A stretch of DNA of 64,000 bases from assembly GCA_028281325.1 (NCBI GenBank), contig JANQKC010000010.1:62001-126000 (forward strand), in the 5' to 3' direction. This document shows positions 33,644-43,793 of the stretch, in pieces. Numbering within the stretch: position 1 is the first letter of the stretch; every line of letters starts with the position of its first letter. The position numbers and the translations under genes are program-made. Under the pieces are notes generated by a model that saw only the letters and a list, made by a program, of their open reading frames with translations, did not search any database and was not told the origin of the DNA. This DNA comes from Alphaproteobacteria bacterium. Lineage in GTDB: Bacteria > Pseudomonadota > Alphaproteobacteria > UBA8366.

Positions 33644-33714
33644 TTCCCGCTTTCGCGGGAATGACACCGGAACCAAAGCCGTCCCTTCATCGTCACGCCC
33701 GCGGAAGCGGGCGT
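33644..33714. repeat. Short hairpin repeats of the TTCCCGC...GCGGGAATGAC type
   Basis: TTCCCGCTTTCGCGGGAA (33644-33661) is a perfect hairpin followed by TGAC. A second hairpin, CGCCCGC-GGAA-GCGGGCG, lies near 33696-33713. The same type recurs at 45979-46005 and 46020-46045. They could also serve as transcription barriers between the HAD and the convergent peptidase gene. Confidence 0.75.
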
Positions 33715-33736
33715 CCATGCGCCGGGTCCGCAATCC

Positions 33737-34882
33737 CTATTCCAGCGTCTCCAGCAGCCGAATCCACATTTTGGCGCGCGGTTCCAGCGACGAAAAATAA
33801 ATCTGCTCGTGCTGCGCGTGCGCGCCGACGCCGTCCGCGCCGAGGCCGTCCAGCGTGGGAATGCCGAGCGACGCGGTGAAGCAGCCGTCGCTGCCGCCGC
33901 CGGTGTGCATGTCCTCCAGCTCGAAGCCGATCTCGTCGCACAACTCCTTGGCGTGGTCGAACAACGCCTGGATGCCCTCGTCCTTCTGATAGGGCGGGCG
34001 GTTGATGCCGCCGGTGATCTCCAGCTCCACATCCGGGTGATGCGACTTGAGGCCGAGGATCTTGGCCTCGTACTCGTCGGCGAGTTCCTGCGTCGGCACC
34101 CGCAGATCGATCTCCACGCGGCATTCATGCGGCACCACGTTGACGCCGGAGCCGCCCTCGATCATCCCGACATTCGTCGTCACGCCATGCGCGTAGTCGG
34201 TCATGTCCTCGACGGCGATGATCAGGTTCGCCATCTCGCGGATCGCGCTGCGGCCGTCGGCGTGGCGCGACCCCGAATGCGCCGCGACGCCGCGGGTCAC
34301 CGCCTCGAAGCGGCCGACGCCCTTGCGCCCGGTGACGATCTTGCCGCCCTCGCGCGCCGGCTCGGTCACCAGCACGTATTTATGCTTCTTCGCCTCTTGC
34401 TCGATCAGCGCGCGCGACGTGGGACTGCCGATCTCTTCCTCCGGGATGTACATGAAAGTCACGGGCAGCGGCGTCTGTTTCCCCATCCGCACCAGATGCT
34501 GATAGGCGTAGTAGGCAAGATACGCGCCGGCCTTCATGTCATAGATGCCGGGGCCGAACACGGAATCGCCCTCGCGCCGCCAGGGATTGTACTCCTCCTT
34601 GCTGCCGATCGGATGCACGGTGTCGAGATGGCTGAGCACCAGGATGCCCGGCCCGTCGCCGCCCCAGGGCGTGCGCGTCTTCAGGATGTCGCCGAAGCCG
34701 TCCTTGCCCGGGGTCCGGTCGATCTTCGCCCCCAGCGCCTTCATGCCCTCCTCGACCTCGTCGACGAGGACGTTCACCGCGTCGCCTTCATAGGTCGGCG
34801 TCTCGATCTCGACCCATTTCTGAATTCCCTCGAGGATTTCCTCGGGGTCGACCGTCGGAATATTGGAACTGCGTTCGGGCAT
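33737..34882 (-). CDS. M20 family metallopeptidase, glutamate carboxypeptidase-like
   Basis: The 381-residue product has the two-zinc M20 ligands in order: LSHLDTVHP (His and catalytic Asp), GIYDMKAGAY (bridging Asp), IPEEEIGSPTSR (general-base Glu and Glu ligand), VTEPAREGG (Glu/Asp ligand position) and GVGAHAQHEQIYF (final His). A lid domain lies in the middle. The layout matches carboxypeptidase G2 and similar cytosolic peptidases that remove C-terminal glutamate or act on N-acyl amino acids. No signal peptide is present. The ATG at 34882 follows GAAGGGAAAG. Confidence 0.9.
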   Translation of the reverse strand: MPERSSNIPTVDPEEILEGIQKWVEIETPTYEGDAVNVLVDEVEEGMKALGAKIDRTPGKDGFGDILKTRTPWGGDGPGILVLSHLDTVHPIGSKEEYNPWRREGDSVFGPGIYDMKAGAYLAYYAYQHLVRMGKQTPLPVTFMYIPEEEIGSPTSRALIEQEAKKHKYVLVTEPAREGGKIVTGRKGVGRFEAVTRGVAAHSGSRHADGRSAIREMANLIIAVEDMTDYAHGVTTNVGMIEGGSGVNVVPHECRVEIDLRVPTQELADEYEAKILGLKSHHPDVELEITGGINRPPYQKDEGIQALFDHAKELCDEIGFELEDMHTGGGSDGCFTASLGIPTLDGLGADGVGAHAQHEQIYFSSLEPRAKMWIRLLETLE

Positions 34883-34943
34883 CGTGCTTTCCCTTCTCGG
34901 ATTCGCAATTGTTGTATCGGGAGTCGCGGCGGCGGGATTGAAG

Positions 34944-35999
34944 TCACCACCGGACGGGCGCGCACCCCGGTTGGAGGCAGGGCAGTTCTTGCGCCAGGGC
35001 CTGTAGTATGGCGTTACTGCCCGGGTATTGGGAGACATTTTTCCAATCCCGGCCGTAAGGCCGGCGAACCTCGTGCAGCGCCTGCTCGATATGGAGGAAC
35101 CGGCCGGACGATTTCTCGGCCGAAACACGGCAAATGTCCGGGCTGCCGTTCAGGTCGCGGCCCTGCACCGTCGTCGCCGCGCAGAGCCAGCGCGTGCGGA
35201 TGCCGCGGTCGTTCGGGTCCTGGCAACTCACCGCGCGTTCCTTCTCCCCCAGTATCGTATGGATACGGTCGCGCAGCTTGCCGACCAGGGCCGTATCGCC
35301 GGGCCGCGATTCCTTGCTGCCGTCGGACATCACGAACCAGACCGAACTGCCGGAATTGTTGAACCCATGCATCTGGACCACGATGGACTCTTCCCAGCGC
35401 CGGGTGAGCGTGCGGTGCGCCACATGGAACAAGGTCGCCGGGTTATGCGACGGGTCGGACGTGCGGTAGGGCGCCGGCCCGCCGCCGCAAACGCCCGTCC
35501 TGCCGCTGCAGGGCGATTCGTCGCGCGCGGCGCAGCGATGCGCCCCGGCGACGATCAACGCCCGCGCGCCGAGCCTCAGGAACAGCACCGCCGCCTGCTT
35601 GTCCGTATGGCTGTCCTTCACCGGATGCGGCGCCTGGATGATGGCGTCTCGCGCTGGGGTCTTTGCAATGGCGACGACCGGCCGGACCGCCGCGCCGTCG
35701 CGCTCCAACAGGATGGCGTATTCCTTTCCTTCGAATTGCTTATCGACGATCCGGTAGCCCGCCGCCGCGGCGTGTCTATCGGCCGCGGCGCGGTCGCCGT
35801 CGACCACCGCGTTCAGCGCGGCGGTGAAGGGTTTTTCCACCGGGCCGATCGGCGGCATGGTGGACAGACTGTCCGGCGACCGGTGCGACAAATCGAGCAG
35901 AAGGTCGGCCGCGGTTTTGTATTCCGCCGGATCGGTCGTTTGGCACCCGGCCTGTAGAAGCGCGGCAAACCCGATCAGACAAACCCTCACCCACTGCAT
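34944..35999 (-). CDS. Lipoprotein of unknown function
   Basis: The ATG at 35999 follows a G-run and encodes a lipoprotein signal (CLIGFAALLQAGCQTT; lipobox LQAGC, Cys at about 19). The mature protein is about 333 residues. The centre has QAPHPVKDSHTDKQAAVLFL, then VAGAHRCAA, FHVAHRTL and VVQMHGFNNSG: conserved-looking His and Asp residues spaced as in a metal-dependent hydrolase. Six or more cysteines in pairs (CAARDESPCSGRTGVCGG) suggest disulfides. I recognise no family; a peptidase or amidase acting in the envelope is only a guess. Confidence 0.75.
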   Translation of the reverse strand: MQWVRVCLIGFAALLQAGCQTTDPAEYKTAADLLLDLSHRSPDSLSTMPPIGPVEKPFTAALNAVVDGDRAAADRHAAAAGYRIVDKQFEGKEYAILLERDGAAVRPVVAIAKTPARDAIIQAPHPVKDSHTDKQAAVLFLRLGARALIVAGAHRCAARDESPCSGRTGVCGGGPAPYRTSDPSHNPATLFHVAHRTLTRRWEESIVVQMHGFNNSGSSVWFVMSDGSKESRPGDTALVGKLRDRIHTILGEKERAVSCQDPNDRGIRTRWLCAATTVQGRDLNGSPDICRVSAEKSSGRFLHIEQALHEVRRPYGRDWKNVSQYPGSNAILQALAQELPCLQPGCAPVRW

Positions 36000-36170
36000 C
36001 GCGTCCCCCCGTGCAATTTGGCAGTTCACTGTTATGTTTGAATTGCCCGGCCGTGCCAAGCTACGCCGGCTTGAAATTCCATCACGCGATACGCAAATCG
36101 ACAGAGGGCGGCCACGCCGCGGCGCTGCCCGACACCACCACCAAGACCAAAACGCACAGGGAGAGAGACC

Positions 36171-36959
36171 ATGGGGGACACGATCAACGCCAACGGCATC
36201 GACATTGCCTACCGGTTCGACGGCCCGGCGGATGCGCCGGTCGTCATGCTGAGCAACAGCTTGGCCACGAACTACAGCATGTGGGACAAGCAGATTCCGG
36301 CGCTGTCCGAGTCCTATCGGGTGTTGCGCTACGACCAGCGCGGCCACGGCGGCACGCAGGCGACCGAACCGCCCTATAGCTTCGACATGCTGCGCCAGGA
36401 CGCGGTGGCGCTAATCGGCGCACTCGGCATCGACAAGGTGCATTTCTGCGGCCTTTCCATGGGCGGCATGATCGGCCAGCAACTCGGCGCGAAAAACCCC
36501 GAGGTACTGCACAGCCTGACCCTGTGCGATACGGCGAGCCAGTTGGGCGTCCCCGGCATGTGGGAGGAGCGCATCAACATGGCACGCGAAGGCGGCATGC
36601 CGTCGCTTGTCGAGCCGACGCTGGAGCGTTGGTTCACCGAAGGCTTCCGGGCGAAGAACGCCGCGGAACTGGCGCCGGTCGCCGACATGATCAAGGGAAC
36701 GCCGGTCGACGGCTTCGTCGGCTGCGGTATGGCGATCGACGCCATGGACCACGGCGACCTGCTGCCGCAAATCACGCCACCGACGCTGGTGCTGGTCGGC
36801 GCAGACGATCCGGCGACCACGGTCGAGCATTCCAAGATCATCCACGACGCCGTGCCCGGCTCCGATATGGTCGTGCTGGACGACGCGGCGCATCTGTCGA
36901 ATATCGAGCAGCCGGACGCCTTCAACGCGGCGGTGCTGTCGCATATCGGCAAGCACTAG
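36171..36959 (+). CDS. Alpha/beta hydrolase, 3-oxoadipate enol-lactonase-like
   Basis: The 262-residue product has MLSNSLATNYSMWDKQIPAL, LRYDQRGHGGTQATEPPYSF, the nucleophile elbow FCGLSMGGMIGQQLGAKNP, the acid in LVGADDPATTVEHSK, and the His in DDAAHLSNIEQPDAFN. These closely fit PcaD, which hydrolyses 3-oxoadipate enol-lactone in protocatechuate/catechol breakdown, but other ring-cleavage hydrolases share them and no other pca genes are near. It starts after GGAGAGAGACC and lies 34 bases before the F420 reductase, so it may belong to the same transcript. Confidence 0.85.
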   Translation: MGDTINANGIDIAYRFDGPADAPVVMLSNSLATNYSMWDKQIPALSESYRVLRYDQRGHGGTQATEPPYSFDMLRQDAVALIGALGIDKVHFCGLSMGGMIGQQLGAKNPEVLHSLTLCDTASQLGVPGMWEERINMAREGGMPSLVEPTLERWFTEGFRAKNAAELAPVADMIKGTPVDGFVGCGMAIDAMDHGDLLPQITPPTLVLVGADDPATTVEHSKIIHDAVPGSDMVVLDDAAHLSNIEQPDAFNAAVLSHIGKH

Positions 36960-36993
36960 ACACACGCAACGCAAAAAAGGAACCAGACGCATC

Positions 36994-37650
36994 ATGGCGG
37001 ACCAGAAACCAACCATCGCCGTGATCGGCGGCACCGGCGCGCTCGGCTCCGGCCTAGCACAACGTTGGGCCAGCGCCGGCTACGACATCATCATCGGCTC
37101 GCGCTCGGCGGAAAATGCCGAGAAGAAAGCGGCCGAAATGCCCGGCGGCGCGATCCGCGGGCTGGAAAACGGCGATGCCGCCGCAACCGCCGATATCGTC
37201 GTCCTGACCGTGCCCTTCGGGACGCATCAGGCGATGCTGGAGGCAGTGCGCGACGGGGCACAGGGAAAGATCCTGGTCGATGCGACCGTGCCGCTCGTGC
37301 CGCCGAAAGTCGCCCGCGTACAATTGCCGCCCGCCGGATCGGCGGCCAAGGCGGCGCAGGATTTCCTCGGCGACGGGGTCAAAGTCGTGTCCGCCTTCCA
37401 GAATGTCGCCGCCGACCTGCTGCAACAGCCGGACGCCAAAATCGACTGCGACGTGCTGGTCTGCGGCAACAACCGCGCGGCGCGGCAAAGCGTGGTCGAT
37501 CTCGCCGAGGCCGCCGGGATGACCGCGTGGCATGCCGGGTCGATCGACAATTCGGCGGCGGCGGAAGCGCTGACCTCGATCTTGATCTTCATCAACCGCA
37601 ACGATCTGGACCACGCGGGCATCCGCATCACGGGTGAGCGGAAGGCGTGA
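36994..37650 (+). CDS. npdG: NADPH-dependent F420 reductase
   Basis: The 218-residue product begins with a Rossmann loop (IAVIGGTGALGSGLAQRWAS), a GSRSAENAEKKAAEMPGG segment fitting the NADP phosphate pocket, DIVVLTVPFGTHQAMLEAVR, and a C-terminal SSIL-like SILIFINRN. This matches F420H2:NADP+ oxidoreductases (Fno/NpdG), which move hydride between F420 and NADP. The C-terminal GSIDNSAAAEALT also fits. Its stop overlaps the cofE start, tying it to F420 synthesis, so reduction of F420 by NADPH is the likely supply route for F420H2. Confidence 0.88.
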   Translation: MADQKPTIAVIGGTGALGSGLAQRWASAGYDIIIGSRSAENAEKKAAEMPGGAIRGLENGDAAATADIVVLTVPFGTHQAMLEAVRDGAQGKILVDATVPLVPPKVARVQLPPAGSAAKAAQDFLGDGVKVVSAFQNVAADLLQQPDAKIDCDVLVCGNNRAARQSVVDLAEAAGMTAWHAGSIDNSAAAEALTSILIFINRNDLDHAGIRITGERKA

Positions 37651-38413
37651 CGCCGCGCCGTATCGAAACCCTCGCCCTGCCCGGCATTCCGCTGGTTCAA
37701 CCTGGCGACGATCTTTCGGACCTGATTCTCGCGGCGCTGGATCGAACCGATGTGACGTTGCGGCGCGACGACGTGATCGTGGTGGCGCAGAAGATCGTCT
37801 CCAAAGCGGAAGGCCGCTACGCCACGCTGAGCGATGTCGCCCCCTCCGCCGAGGCCGAGGCGCTGGGGGCCGAAGTCGACAAGGACCCGCGGCTGGTCGA
37901 GTTGATCCTCGGCGAGTCATCGCGGGTGGTACGCCACCGGCCCGGCCTGCTGATCGTCGAACATCGCCTGGGATTCGTGCTGGCCAATGCCGGCATCGAC
38001 GCGTCGAACGTGGAACCGGCGAATGGCGCGGAGCGCGTCTTGCTGCTGCCGGAAGATCCGGACCGGTCCTGCAGGCGCCTGCGCGACGCCATCGCAACGG
38101 CGACCGGCACGGCCCCGGCGGTCATCATCAACGACAGCATCGGCCGGGCATGGCGGCACGGCACCGTCGGCACCGCGATCGGCGTGGCGGGCCTGCGCTC
38201 GCTACTCGACTTGCGTGGAGAGAAAGACCTGTTCGGCCGCGCGCTGCGCGTCTCCACCGTGGGGTTGGCCGACGAACTCGCGGCGGCCGCATCGGTGGTG
38301 CAGGGCGAAGGCGCGGAGGGAACGCCGGTCGCGCTGATCCGCGGCTTCGCGCCGGAAGCCGAGGATGGATCGGTCGGCGAATTGCTGCGCGGCGAGAACG
38401 AGGACCTGTTCCG

Positions 38414-38417
<4 letters not shown>
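37647..38417 (+). CDS. cofE: Coenzyme F420-0:L-glutamate ligase
   Basis: The 256-residue product (GTG start overlapping the npdG TGA by four bases) has DDVIVVAQKIVSKAEGRYAT, VRHRPGLLIVEHRLGFVLAN, GIDASNVEPANGAERVLLLP and VIINDSIGRAWRHGTVGTAI, the CofE signatures including the metal-binding and GTP-binding regions. It adds gamma-linked glutamates to F420-0. It lacks the C-terminal FMN-binding reductase domain present in mycobacterial FbiB, so the dehydro-F420 reduction step of the actinobacterial route is not fused here. Stop overlaps the cofD start. Confidence 0.95.
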
Positions 38418-39373
<956 letters not shown>

Positions 39374-39452
39374 GCGGACTGGCGCGCAATCTCGCCCCTT
39401 TGCTATAGTTCGTGCCTCATCAACGCGCTGCACCGTATTAAGGAAATCAAAG

Positions 39453-40127
39453 ATGTGGGCGGTTCTGCCGGCCAAGGACCTTGTCGACGCCAAACAGCGG
39501 CTGGCCGACGCGCTCGGCCCGCCGGAACGGCGGTTGCTGTTCCGCACCATGTACGAGGACGTGTTGTCGGTTCTGGCCCATGTTCCGGGCCTCGACGGCA
39601 TCGCGGTGATCACCCGGGACGAGGAAGCCACCGCCGTCGCCCGAAGCTATGACGCCCGCATCATCACCGAAGCGGAGAACCAAGGCCAGACAGCCGCGGT
39701 CGAAGCAGCGGTGGCGACGCTCATCGATGACGGCGTAACAAGCATCATGACCTTTCCGGGCGACGCGCCGCTGATCACGCGGGACGAGATCGAAACCGTT
39801 TTGGCGGCGCATGGCGACGCTCCGGCGATGACGATCGTACCGGCGCATGACCGGCGCGGCTCCAACTGCATCGCGCTGTCGCCGCCGGACCTGATCCCGT
39901 TCAGCTTCGGTAACGACAGTTTCAAACCGCATCTGGCCGCGGCGCGGGCGCGCGGGGTGGAACCGGTCATTCTCGACCTGCCAGGCATCGCCCTCGACAT
40001 CGACACGCCGGACGACCTGCGCCAGTTGATCCACCGTCCGGCGGACACCCGGACGCATGCCTATCTGGAAACCAGCGGAATCGCCGCGCGGCTGCGGGCG
40101 GCGACGGAATCGGCGAAAGGCGCATGA
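39453..40127 (+). CDS. cofC: 2-phospho-L-lactate guanylyltransferase (CofC/FbiD)
   Basis: The 224-residue product has the nucleotidyltransferase beginning WAVLPAKDLVDAKQRLADAL, then ITRDEEATAVARSYDARII, TFPGDAPLITRDEIETVLAA with the metal-binding Asp, and HDRRGSNCIALSPPDLIPFS. It activates a three-carbon phosphoacid (2-phospholactate, phosphoenolpyruvate or 3-phosphoglycerate) with GTP; which one cannot be read by eye. The ATG at 39453 follows AAGGAAATCAAAG. It starts 79 bases after cofD and its TGA overlaps the fbiC start. Confidence 0.93.
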   Translation: MWAVLPAKDLVDAKQRLADALGPPERRLLFRTMYEDVLSVLAHVPGLDGIAVITRDEEATAVARSYDARIITEAENQGQTAAVEAAVATLIDDGVTSIMTFPGDAPLITRDEIETVLAAHGDAPAMTIVPAHDRRGSNCIALSPPDLIPFSFGNDSFKPHLAAARARGVEPVILDLPGIALDIDTPDDLRQLIHRPADTRTHAYLETSGIAARLRAATESAKGA

Positions 40128-42559
40128 TGAACACACACCGCCCCTTGGACCACGCCACGGCCCTGGCCCTCGCCGACGAGCGGAACACCGCCGGTTTGGT
40201 GGACCGAGCCGGCGCGTTGTGCGCGATGGGGCATGCCAACGCCGTCAGCTATTCCCGCAAGGTGTTTATCCCGCTGACGCAGCTTTGCCGCGACGTCTGT
40301 CACTACTGCACCTTCGCGCATCCGCCGCGAAAGGGCGAAGCGGCCTATCTCACCGCCGACCAGGTTCTCGACATTGCGCGGGCCGGCGCGGCGGCGGGCT
40401 GCAAGGAGGCGTTGTTCACCCTCGGCGACAAGCCGGAGCTGCGCTACCGCGTGGCGCGCGAGGCGCTGGCGCGCCTGGGCCACGCCACCACGATCGACTA
40501 CCTCGTGGCGATGGCGCGGCTGGTGTTCGAGGAAACCGGCCTGCTGCCGCACGTCAATCCCGGTGTCATGACGCGGGACGAGATCGCGCGACTGCGCGAA
40601 GTCTCCGTTTCGCAAGGCATCATGCTGGAAAGCGCCAGCGCCCGGCTCTGCGAAAAGGGCGGCCCGCATTACGGATCGCCGGACAAGGATCCGGCGGTTC
40701 GGCTCGAATGCATCGATACCGCCGGCGAACTCGGCGTTCCCTTCACGTCCGGCATCCTGATCGGCATCGGCGAGACGCGGCGCGAACGGATCGACTCGTT
40801 GCTCGCGCTGCGCGACCTGCACGAGCGGCATGGCCATATCCAGGAAATCATCATCCAGAACTTCCGGGCCAAACCGGATACCAAGATGGCCGATGCGCCC
40901 GAACCGGACGGCGACGATTTGGTGTGGACGCTGGCCGTCGCCCGGCTGGTGTTCGGACCGAGCATGAACATCCAAGCGCCGCCGAACCTGAGCCCCGGCG
41001 CGCTGCGCCCGCTGATCGCGGCGGGGATCAACGATTGGGGCGGCGTGTCCCCGGTGACGCCGGACCACGTCAATCCGGAAGCGCCGTGGCCGCATCTCGA
41101 CGCGCTGGCGCGGGAGACCGCGGCGGCCGGCAAGACGCTGGTCGAACGGCTGGCGATCTATCCCAGCTATGCCCACGCCCCAGAGCGATGGCTCGACCCG
41201 GCGTTTCACACGCCGGTGCGGCGCGCCATCGATTCAGACGGTTTCGCCAAAACCGAAAAATGGAGCCCAGGCAGCACGGAAACGCCGCCGACCTTGTTCC
41301 ACCCCTACGAGGAGGCCGCGACCACCGGCGCGCTGAGTCCGATCCTCGACAAGGCGCGCGGCGGCAATGATCTCAGCGAGGCGGACATCGTGCGGCTGTT
41401 CCAGGCGCGCGGCGGCGAGATCGCGGAGGTCTGCGTCGCGGCCGACGCGGTGCGGCGCGAGACGGTCGGCGACACGGTGACCTACGCCGTGAACCGGAAC
41501 ATCAACTACACGAATGTGTGCTATTTCCGCTGCCAGTTCTGCGCCTTCTCGAAAGGCAAACTGAGCGAGAACCTGCGCGGCAAGCCGTATGACCTGGGGC
41601 TAGACGAAGTGGAGCGGCGCGGCCGCGAAGCCTGGAACCGGGGCGCCACCGAACTCTGCATGCAGGGCGGCATCCACCCGGACTATACCGGGGAGACCTA
41701 TCTGGACATCTGCCGCCGCCTGAAGGCGGTGCTGCCGGACATGCACCTGCACGCCTTCACGCCGTTGGAGGTATGGCAAGGGGCGAAGACGCTGGGCGTT
41801 TCCGTCGGCGCGTTCCTGGCGCAACTCAAAGAGGCGGGCCTGGGATCGCTGCCCGGCACGGCGGCCGAAATCCTCGACGACGAGGTGCGCGCCGTCATCT
41901 GCCCCGACAAAGTGAGCACGGAACAGTGGCTGTCGGTGATGGAGCAGGCGCATGCGATCGGGCTGCGCAGCACCGCGACGATCATGTTCGGCCATGTCGA
42001 CCGGCCGGTGCATTGGGCGCGCCACCTGCTGCGCCTGCGCGACCTGCAGAAACGCACCGGCGGCTTCACCGAATTCGTGCCGCTGCCCTTCGTCCCGATG
42101 GAAGCGCCGATCTACCTGAAGGGACGCGCCCGGCGCGGGCCGAGTTTCCGCGAAGCGGTGCTGATGCACGCGGTCGCCCGGCTGGCGCTGCATCCGCATT
42201 TCACCAATATCCAAGCCTCCTGGGTGAAGATGGGACCGGTCGGCGTGCGCGCCTGCCTCAACGCCGGGGCGAACGACCTGGGCGGCACCCTGATGAACGA
42301 GACCATCACCCGCGCCGCCGGCGCGTCGCATGGCGAGGAAATGCCGCCGGAAGCGATGGACCGGGTCATTCGGGGCCTGGATCGGACGCCCAGACAACGG
42401 ACCACCCTGTACGACGATGTGCCGCAGGACCGACAGAACGCCGCGTATGGAGCTGCCGAGTTGGACCCGGTACAATTGCCCCGGGCGCGCCGGTATGAAC
42501 GGCCGCCGTCGGCGGGTCCGAATTTACTCGTCCGGCCTGGATTAGACGCGGCGGACTAA
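40124..42559 (+). CDS. fbiC: Bifunctional FO synthase (CofG-CofH fusion)
   Basis: The 811-residue product holds two radical-SAM domains in one chain. The CofG half (about 1-380) has CRDVCHYC with Cys55, Cys59 and Cys62; the CofH half (about 410-790) has NVCYFRCQFCAFSKG with Cys466, Cys470 and Cys473. Together they couple tyrosine to the flavin precursor to make FO, the deazaflavin core of F420. Archaea and cyanobacteria use separate proteins, whereas actinobacteria use the fused FbiC form found here, with the same domain order. The ATG overlaps the cofC stop by four bases. Confidence 0.97.
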   Translation: MMNTHRPLDHATALALADERNTAGLVDRAGALCAMGHANAVSYSRKVFIPLTQLCRDVCHYCTFAHPPRKGEAAYLTADQVLDIARAGAAAGCKEALFTLGDKPELRYRVAREALARLGHATTIDYLVAMARLVFEETGLLPHVNPGVMTRDEIARLREVSVSQGIMLESASARLCEKGGPHYGSPDKDPAVRLECIDTAGELGVPFTSGILIGIGETRRERIDSLLALRDLHERHGHIQEIIIQNFRAKPDTKMADAPEPDGDDLVWTLAVARLVFGPSMNIQAPPNLSPGALRPLIAAGINDWGGVSPVTPDHVNPEAPWPHLDALARETAAAGKTLVERLAIYPSYAHAPERWLDPAFHTPVRRAIDSDGFAKTEKWSPGSTETPPTLFHPYEEAATTGALSPILDKARGGNDLSEADIVRLFQARGGEIAEVCVAADAVRRETVGDTVTYAVNRNINYTNVCYFRCQFCAFSKGKLSENLRGKPYDLGLDEVERRGREAWNRGATELCMQGGIHPDYTGETYLDICRRLKAVLPDMHLHAFTPLEVWQGAKTLGVSVGAFLAQLKEAGLGSLPGTAAEILDDEVRAVICPDKVSTEQWLSVMEQAHAIGLRSTATIMFGHVDRPVHWARHLLRLRDLQKRTGGFTEFVPLPFVPMEAPIYLKGRARRGPSFREAVLMHAVARLALHPHFTNIQASWVKMGPVGVRACLNAGANDLGGTLMNETITRAAGASHGEEMPPEAMDRVIRGLDRTPRQRTTLYDDVPQDRQNAAYGAAELDPVQLPRARRYERPPSAGPNLLVRPGLDAAD

Positions 42560-42570
42560 AATCTAACAAT

Positions 42571-43626
42571 ATGATTTCTTTAAGACCTCTCGGTGGCCAC
42601 ACATTAAGCCTGCGGAGTGTCATCACCGGTATCATCGCGACCATCGCGGTCGCCTTGTCGGCACCGGGCGCACGGGCGATCGACAAGCCGCTGGACACCA
42701 GTCAATACGTCACGTTCCAGTTCGACAACGACATGTTCGGCGGCACCGACCGGCATTTCACCAATGGCATGCGCGCGGCGTGGCTGTCGCCGGAAGGCGG
42801 CGCGCCCGAGGTTATCCGGGACGCGGCCTCGTTCGTGCCCTTCTTCAAGGCCACGCGGCGCATGCGGATGAGTTTCTCCATCGGCCAGAACATCTTCACG
42901 CCGGAGGATATCGACCGCGAAGACCCGCCGCGGGACGACCGGCCCTATGCCGGTTGGCTGTTCGCGGGCCTCGGCCTGGTCGCGCAAAGCGGATCGACGC
43001 TGGACAAACTGGAACTCGATATCGGTGTCGTCGGGCCGTACTCGTTGGCCGACGAAGTACAAACCGAATGGCATCGACTGATCGGCATCACCATACCCAG
43101 GGGCTGGGGCTCGCAACTCAAAACCGAGCCGGGCGTCGCGCTGTTCTTCGAACGCAGCTTCCGCAACTTCTATGAGTTGCCGTTGCACGACATCATTCCG
43201 ATCGAGAATCTGGGCATCGACCTCGTGCCGCATATCGGCGGCGCGCTGGGAAACGTCTTCACGCATGGCGCCGCCGGCTTCACCGTCCGGTTCGGCGACG
43301 ACCTGCCGAACGATTTCGGTCCGCCGAAGATCCGGCCGAATCTGCCGGGGTCAGACTTTTTCGTCCCCGACGACCGGCTCGGCTGGTATTTCTTCGCGGG
43401 CGCCGAAGGACGGGTGATCGGCCGCAACATCTTCCTCGACGGCAACACCTTCCGCGACAGCCGCAGCGTCGATAAGAAATACTTCGTCGGCGACGTGCAG
43501 ATGGGCGTCGCCATCACGTTTCTGCGCGCCCGGTTGGCCTTCACGCAGGTCTTCCGCTCCCCGGAGTTCGACGGCCAAGAGGGCTTCAACAGCTTCGGTT
43601 CGGCCGCGCTGTCGATCCGCTTCTGA
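42571..43626 (+). CDS. LpxR-like outer-membrane protein (lipid A deacylase family)
   Basis: The 351-residue product has a signal peptide (ending near APGARA). A beta-barrel-like sequence follows, starting YVTFQFDNDMFGGTDRHFTN, which carries the Asn-Asp and the TDRxFTNG signature of LpxR (DUF2219). PYAGWLFAGLGLV and the late RLAFTQVFRSPEF strand also match, and the chain ends in Phe (LSIRF), as outer-membrane barrels do. LpxR of Salmonella removes the 3'-acyloxyacyl group of lipid A. It begins only 11 bases after fbiC with no visible ribosome site, so its link with the F420 operon may be positional only. Confidence 0.82.
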   Translation: MISLRPLGGHTLSLRSVITGIIATIAVALSAPGARAIDKPLDTSQYVTFQFDNDMFGGTDRHFTNGMRAAWLSPEGGAPEVIRDAASFVPFFKATRRMRMSFSIGQNIFTPEDIDREDPPRDDRPYAGWLFAGLGLVAQSGSTLDKLELDIGVVGPYSLADEVQTEWHRLIGITIPRGWGSQLKTEPGVALFFERSFRNFYELPLHDIIPIENLGIDLVPHIGGALGNVFTHGAAGFTVRFGDDLPNDFGPPKIRPNLPGSDFFVPDDRLGWYFFAGAEGRVIGRNIFLDGNTFRDSRSVDKKYFVGDVQMGVAITFLRARLAFTQVFRSPEFDGQEGFNSFGSAALSIRF

Positions 43627-43640
43627 CCGCCGCCTTTTGC

Positions 43641-43793
43641 TCTAGCCGGCTGCTGAAAAAGTCATCGTGTTCGGTCTCTATGGTTCGAGACGGCGCTATC
43701 GCGCCTCCTCACCATGAGGCTTATGCTTGATCCTGAGGAGGGTCGGTAGGCCCGTCTCGAAGGATACAAATGACTTTTCAACAGCCTGCTAGA
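43641..43793. mobile_element. MITE-like palindromic element of about 153 bp
   Basis: Terminal inverted repeats of about 23 bases begin TCTAGCCGGCTGCTGAAAAA on the left and end TTTTCAACAGCCTGCTAGA on the right. A second inner inverted pair (TTCGAGACGG and CCGTCTCGAA) and a third (CCTCCTCA and TGAGGAGG) make the whole element one long imperfect hairpin. No ORF is inside. A CTAG at each outer edge may be a duplicated target or part of the repeat. The stop codon of the convergent monooxygenase gene (43789-43791) lies inside the right terminal repeat. Confidence 0.7.

Noticed and set aside
40124-42559. fbiC as two genes (cofG and cofH)
   Set aside because: The frame is continuous with a linker and no stop or internal ribosome site near the junction.
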